Positions 60,601 to 64,000 of a stretch of 64,000 nucleotides of DNA are shown one piece after another. The stretch spans positions 13,855,027 to 13,919,026 of the forward strand of contig OY829652.1 in the NCBI GenBank assembly GCA_963691815.1. The letters are read 5' to 3'. The stretch is from Echiichthys vipera. Its lineage: Eukaryota > Chordata > Actinopteri > Perciformes > Trachinidae. Below the pieces are notes generated by a model. That model saw nothing but the letters and a program-made list of their open reading frames with translations. It made no database searches and was not told the DNA's origin. A program made the translations under genes and the position numbers. The stretch's first letter is position 1. Each line of letters begins with the position of its first letter.

Positions 60601-61927
60601 GGTTTCAGGAAGATGAATCCTACTGACTTCATAGATCATCTGACTTTTCCGTGAGAACCACCGTGAGGTTGACATTTGTGATTTTGACTGAATTATGTCA
60701 ACAAATATTATAAAAAGTAATTAAAGCTATGCTCAGTTTCATTAAATATACCGGCAAGCCTGCATGAACAATATAGTAATGTTATTGATTACATCTTTGT
60801 TTTTTCTGCTATTACTTATCAAAATGCTATGAAGACCTGTTTTGTATTGTGTACTCACTACAGTAAGCTATTTACAAATAAAGAAAAAATACTGAGTAAA
60901 TTAATGTATATGACTGTCTGAAGGACTGTTGAATGTTTGGGGATCCTGACTGGAGCCCAGCTGTTTTCCCTCAACAAAGACGAACTAAAGGCGGTGTGCG
61001 GAGATGAAGGCAGTCGTGTCGATAGTCTGATCACCGTGCAGAAAGCACAGTTGGAGGTCAGTCACACACTTGTTTGAGCATGCACGCAAACTGCTTGCAC
61101 ACGTGTTACGACAAAGCTGTTTCATTCATGGTTAGAATAAAAAAAGCACAAATGAACACACCTGTTTCCAAAGAAATGCAAAAAGCTGTCAATAGATATG
61201 ACTCATACCCACCTGCCTCAGCTTTCAGGCTTTATCTGGGCATGTTGAGACAAGTCATTACAAAGTGGTGTCAGCTGTCAGACCATTAGAGTTACACAGA
61301 ATTATTACAGGTGCAGTCCAAAAAGTGGGTGTAATCAGGTCAGAATTATCGAAGCAGGATTATTATAAAACTCTTAAGGATAATAACATTATCAATAACA
61401 ACCAGTTATGCAGAATAAATTGAGCAAAATGCAATCACGCCAAAGTGTTAGATTACAATATTACAATACAATAATAACAATATACAATATAACTCACATC
61501 TTAAAAAAAATATTATTTACCTGTGATATTTTTCAACAACTGTGAAATGCACTTTTTTATGTGGGGAAAAATACAGAAACAGGTCTGTTGAAGACTTTTT
61601 AAATTTGTGCACACAGGTTTTGATTTATTAAACACAGAGAAACTATAAGTGTAACATTTTGTTTAATGATCCATGTTCTATAATGCAAAGAAATTTTATT
61701 AGATAAGAAAAGTATGTTTATTTTTTTTTTTGCAAAACAGTGCCGTTATTGAAACGTCTTTGTTGCTCTTTGTATTCTACGCTTTGTAGTAGAGCAATCC
61801 TTGAACCGTGTTTTTGAAAAAGCTGAACCTTCTTGTGTTCCTTTTACAGAAGACCAGCGGAGACTCAGAACTGCAAGAGATCATGAGGCGGAGGAAGGGG
61901 AGGATCGACTCCGGCAGCAAAGACTGA
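44003..61927 (+). CDS. eps8l2: EPS8-like 2, PTB/SH3 actin-regulatory adaptor
   Basis: Twenty coding exons: 44003-44037, 44477-44523, 49892-49956, 51532-51693, 52413-52562, 53881-53960, 54065-54174, 54283-54353, 54460-54586, 55791-55879, 55982-56056, 57101-57249, 57389-57557, 57643-57677, 57769-57874, 58229-58348, 59392-59467, 59560-59731, 60924-61056, 61850-61927. Sum 2049 nt, 682 aa (human 715), phases consistent. Starts MSVLGPPSRQANGVARSDSK. Order: PTB domain (about 30-165), linker, a conserved helical block (QILNCALDDIE, then RKHIQNPS-type KKHIQNPSASELVHFLFGPL), SH3 (about 466-522) and a C-terminal SAM-like actin-binding domain (about 595-665). EPS8L2 controls actin filament ends at membrane protrusions and maintains hair-cell stereocilia in mammals. 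Sequence and TMEM80 synteny favour EPS8L2 over EPS8L1 and EPS8L3. Confidence 0.95.
45152..45222. repeat. (CA)n microsatellite
   Basis: Imperfect CA/CG-CA tract in eps8l2 intron 2. Confidence 0.9.
45594..45658. repeat. (GT)n microsatellite
   Basis: GT tract with a few A and T interruptions in eps8l2 intron 2. Confidence 0.9.
46506..46518 (+). other. eps8l2: Possible alternative first coding exon of eps8l2
   Basis: ATG TCT CTG TCA G followed by GTAAAA. Phase 1 matches exon 3 exactly, so a transcript starting here would read MSLS-EQRKKYSNSN. Upstream within 200 bp are an octamer (ATGCAAAT at about 46359) and a CACCTG E-box. Short in-phase matches occur by chance, so this is a hypothesis. Confidence 0.25.
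48600..48850. repeat. Interspersed percomorph repeat, family B, copy 2
   Basis: Contains TGAGCTCATTGTTTAGCTGT, CAGATAGACACAGTTAGCGA, GCTGGTGAACATAATGAAGC and GAGAGTGAATATTGG. It is the opposite orientation of the copy at 25700-25890; the two copies cover partly different parts of the family. Confidence 0.6.
50950..51330. repeat. Interspersed percomorph repeat (GCTAAGC type), copy 2
   Basis: In eps8l2 intron 3. TTAGCTTAGCTTAGCATAAA at the left, AACAAGTTGTGGTTTTGTGG inside, and GAGGCTAGCTGTTTGCC with GCTAAGCTCAGCCAAGC at the right. The two ends read as inverted halves of the family. Confidence 0.55.
52185..52300. repeat. Interspersed percomorph repeat (GCTAAGC type), copy 3
   Basis: In eps8l2 intron 4. 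AGAGCCAGGCTAGCTGTTTC, CCAGTCTTTGTGCTAAGC and TAAGCTAAACGGCTGCTTG are diagnostic words. Confidence 0.6.
55135..55214. repeat. Near-perfect inverted repeat (36-bp arms, 8-nt loop)
   Basis: Arms 55135-55170 and 55179-55214 pair over 36 positions with a single mismatch; loop AAAATCTA. Arm begins GAGACATTCAGGTGCAAACA. Lies in the 1.2-kb eps8l2 intron between exons 9 and 10. Either strand would give a long hairpin RNA. It could be a tiny palindromic element, a hairpin RNA gene or a recent inverted duplication. Confidence 0.9.
56738..56755 (+). repeat. Poly(C) run
   Basis: About 17 consecutive C in eps8l2 intron 11. A similar C run of about 14 is at 44224-44238 in the intron after the first coding exon. 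Confidence 0.9.
57769..58348 (+). other. eps8l2: eps8l2 exons 15-16: SH3 domain
   Basis: KYAKIRYHFVARNANELSVL followed by QDEILEVIEDNKQWWKLRN and SGQAGYVPFNIL. The WW pair, the acidic RT loop and the P-x-N-I-L end are those of an EPS8-type SH3 (residues about 466-522). Confidence 0.93.
58121..58160. repeat. (GT)n microsatellite
   Basis: Imperfect GT run in eps8l2 intron 15, about 70 nt upstream of the acceptor of exon 16. Confidence 0.9.
59560..61927 (+). other. eps8l2: eps8l2 exons 18-20: C-terminal effector (SAM-like) domain
   Basis: MDEVNSELLMKIT, then NFESSPEQVTAWLSAKGFTK, GILTGAQLFSLNKDELKAVC and DSLITVQKAQLE. This matches the EPS8-family actin-binding domain. The protein ends IDSGSKD. 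Confidence 0.9.
59947..60022. repeat. Conserved interspersed repeat fragment (GCTGGAGCCnATCCCAGCTGA type)
   Basis: GCTGGAGCCGATCCCAGCTG, GGCGGGATACACCCTGGACA and CGCCAGTCTATCGCAGTGC follow the order of a very common fish repeat. In eps8l2 intron 18. Confidence 0.65.
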
Positions 61928-62192
61928 ACCTGCCGACCAGCGTGACGCTTCCAGATTCTTTCACTCTCTAACTGCAGCAGCTTCTTCGATCAGTATGCTG
62001 TTAATAATGACCTACAGCAGGACATACTGACATGTTGTACACATTTTTAATTGTATATTTATTTTGTAGCACCTGATGTGTATGTACTCCCGTGTTTTCT
62101 TATCCAATTATGTTGCATTTGTTTTCATTGTCTCTTTAAATTTGATGTCGTATGAAAAGAGCAACATATGAATCTATGTACAGTTCTCTATA

Positions 62193-62199
<7 letters not shown>

Positions 62200-62226
<27 letters not shown>
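62200..62226. repeat. (GT)n microsatellite in the eps8l2 3' UTR
   Basis: Short GT run between the stop codon and the poly(A) signal. Confidence 0.9.
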
Positions 62227-62400
62227 GGAGCATGTGGGAGCACAACATGCACGTAACGTACATATTGGTACGAGCAGTGTAGTCAGTGTTTATGCTCATT
62301 GTCAATACTGCAGCTGTTTACTGAATGACGTAAAGGAATACTTCACCCTAAAAATGACCGTTTGTGTATCAGTTACCCACCGAGTGTTGCTTTGAATTCT

Positions 62401-62406
62401 AATAAA
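62401..62406 (+). terminator. Poly(A) signal of eps8l2 (AATAAA)
   Basis: First AATAAA after the stop codon at 61927, followed by a GT-rich stretch (GTTTTTGTTGC); predicts a 3' UTR of about 0.5 kb. Confidence 0.65.
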
Positions 62407-62570
62407 ATGTTTTTGTTGCAGTCCTCCGCGGTGAACGGGGAATGCAACAGCTCAAAAACAATTAAAATAAATGAATGGAAGAAGTATTGATCCAAGTTTA
62501 ACAAGTCCAAGTTTAAGCAAAACAATATTAAAACATCTGTTTACAAACTTCCACACAGCTCGTACAGTAT

Positions 62571-62615
62571 AATCCTGTATAGGCACCAGTATAAATCTGG
62601 TACCTATACAGGATT
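62571..62615. repeat. Inverted repeat (19-bp arms, 7-nt loop)
   Basis: Arms 62571-62589 and 62597-62615 pair with one mismatch (C opposite A, a G-U pair on the other strand); loop TATAAAT. About 165 bp beyond the eps8l2 poly(A) signal. Confidence 0.85.
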
Positions 62616-62624
62616 TTCACTTCT

Positions 62625-63845
62625 GCTTTATGCAAGTCTGGAAAAGTCCTAAACTAATCACAACAGTCAGTCCTGACACAATTTCCGGCTTGTGTTGTAA
62701 ATAGTAAGGTTTTAGGGAAAATGCATGGATTATACTGAGACTCTGTAAACGGATGTTTTGCTGATGTTAAACATGGACCCCTGTTTGTTCAATGGATCAG
62801 GGATTTATTCATTTTTGTTCACCCTGGAGGTATGCTACAAAAACTTTTCACTCGGAGAGTAATTGATATCCGAAAGGTCATTTTGAGGGTGAAGTATAAG
62901 TTGATCTTAGCTATTGCATATCTAAATATGTGCCAGAATATTTGACACATTTTCTGATATACAGCCAATTATTTTATTATTTTCATATAACTGTTTACAG
63001 GTATAATAAATGCTAACATCAGAAGTAGTCTCATCCTGGTTGGTAACTGCAGATCAGCAGTATTAATATAAATAATGTTGCTGTTTATGAATTCAGACAT
63101 CCTGACAAGAGAAATAATCTAGCATGAAGTTATTGTCAGTGACAGTGAAATGCTGTCACTAAAGTGTTTTTATGCAGCATGATATTTTGCAGTGTTAACT
63201 GCACAGACACACAGGAATAATAAGGGATATATGAGACTATGTTCTGATGAGAATAAAATTACATGAAGATTTAGACAAAGCATTCAAGGGGGTTGTAAAT
63301 AATATGGGTCACACTGTTTAAAAAGAGTATAATCAAGAAATAAACATGGTAAATATTTGATATCATATTATTGTTGTGCATAATTCTTGTGTTTGTGGAT
63401 TAATAATACCAGAAGTGGAGGCGCAGTCAATACAGATCCTTTATTTTATAATGTAAGATCACAACAAGAGTTGCAAGTAAAGAAGAAAGTTAAATTAAGT
63501 ACAATAACTAATCCTCAATTACACAGGATTTGTTATTTGTTTGTCATATTTTATTGTTCAAACTTTATCACGTGATAAATAATGAAAAAACATCACTTTA
63601 ATTACCTCACAATTGTATCTATAACACAATACTACTGTTCAAGACACTGTAAGGCAATTCAGAGAAATCCTGTGAGCGCTAAAAATCTGCCACAGAATCT
63701 GAAAATATTGAACTATAACAACAACACTAAGAAAAGATCATTCCCACACTATCAACTGGATTATAAAAACCAAACAGATACAATCAATGTATGATGCAGA
63801 AGAGGAAAACATCACTCCTTGTAGGTACAGTGTGGAGCATAAAAG
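62625..63845. other. Intergenic AT-rich sequence
   Basis: No exon or repeat recognised on the plus strand. Minus-strand AATAAA words near 63437 and 63548 could end a leftward transcript. Plus-strand open frames at 63387-63794 show no family motif. Confidence 0.4.
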
Positions 63846-63901
63846 TCCTCATTTATGAAGATATGCGTCGAGCCAGAGATCGCCTGAGTTTTTCAGAGAC
63901 C
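63846..63901 (-). CDS. Possible terminal exon of an unidentified minus-strand gene
   Basis: Minus-strand acceptor TTTCTTTTTCAG directly precedes 63901. Two frames are open to a nearby stop: one gives VSEKLRRSLARRISS, the other SLKNSGDLWLDAYLHK. I recognise neither with confidence. Poly(A) signals follow in the leftward direction. If real, the gene is convergent with eps8l2 and continues beyond the right edge. Confidence 0.3.
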
Positions 63902-64000
63902 TGAAAAAGAAAATGGGAACAAAAATAAACACGACATCTTTTCAGGCAACTCCACTTTATATTTATATATTTTTTATCATAACAAAACTGTCACGTCATT

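Noticed and set aside
44003..61927. Gene could be eps8l1 or eps8l3
   Set aside because: The PTB block (KYSNSNxIMHETSQYHV, TFIMDK) and the length agree with EPS8L2; EPS8L1 differs strongly in this block, and the neighbour is tmem80.

Overview
The window is nuclear DNA from a teleost fish. Compact vertebrate genes with GT-AG introns, very long (GT)n/(CA)n microsatellites and several degraded interspersed repeats that I recognise from spiny-rayed (percomorph) fish genomes point to a percomorph. There is no prokaryotic or viral gene. All gene models below were assembled by hand from exon translations, splice sites and phase; in every complete model the exon lengths sum to a multiple of three. Layout, left to right: the first coding exon of a cracr2b/efcab4a-like gene (minus strand, running off the left edge) with a CRE-containing promoter near 3.2 kb; tmem138 (plus, 5240-6716, 162 aa); tmem258 (minus, 7872-9526, 79 aa), convergent with tmem138; myrf (minus, 12974-32276, 26 coding exons, 1002 aa) with a 2.2-kb 3' UTR down to about 10.77 kb; tmem80 (plus, 35458-38119, 145 aa); eps8l2 (plus, 44003-61927, 20 coding exons, 682 aa); and at the right edge a possible terminal exon of an unidentified minus-strand gene. 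The genes do not form one pathway. tmem138 and tmem80 encode membrane proteins of the ciliary base and transition zone. tmem258 encodes a small oligosaccharyltransferase subunit in the ER. myrf encodes an ER-anchored, self-cleaving transcription factor. eps8l2 encodes an actin regulator with PTB and SH3 domains. cracr2b encodes an EF-hand regulator of store-operated calcium entry. By synteny the segment joins two blocks that lie on different arms of human chromosome 11: TMEM138/TMEM258/MYRF (11q12) and TMEM80/EPS8L2/CRACR2B (11p15.5). Non-coding space is mostly introns with microsatellites and old repeats. The points most worth a second look are a near-perfect 36-bp-arm hairpin in an eps8l2 intron, a strand-biased cluster of CAGTG words in the myrf 3' UTR, a pair of in-frame donors 18 nt apart inside the myrf DNA-binding domain, a UG-repeat tract directly after the myrf exon carrying the self-cleavage dyad, and the closeness of tmem138 to tmem80, a TMEM216 paralogue. 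I found no clear candidate for a wholly new biological system; the window reads as an ordinary gene-bearing teleost region with several local oddities.
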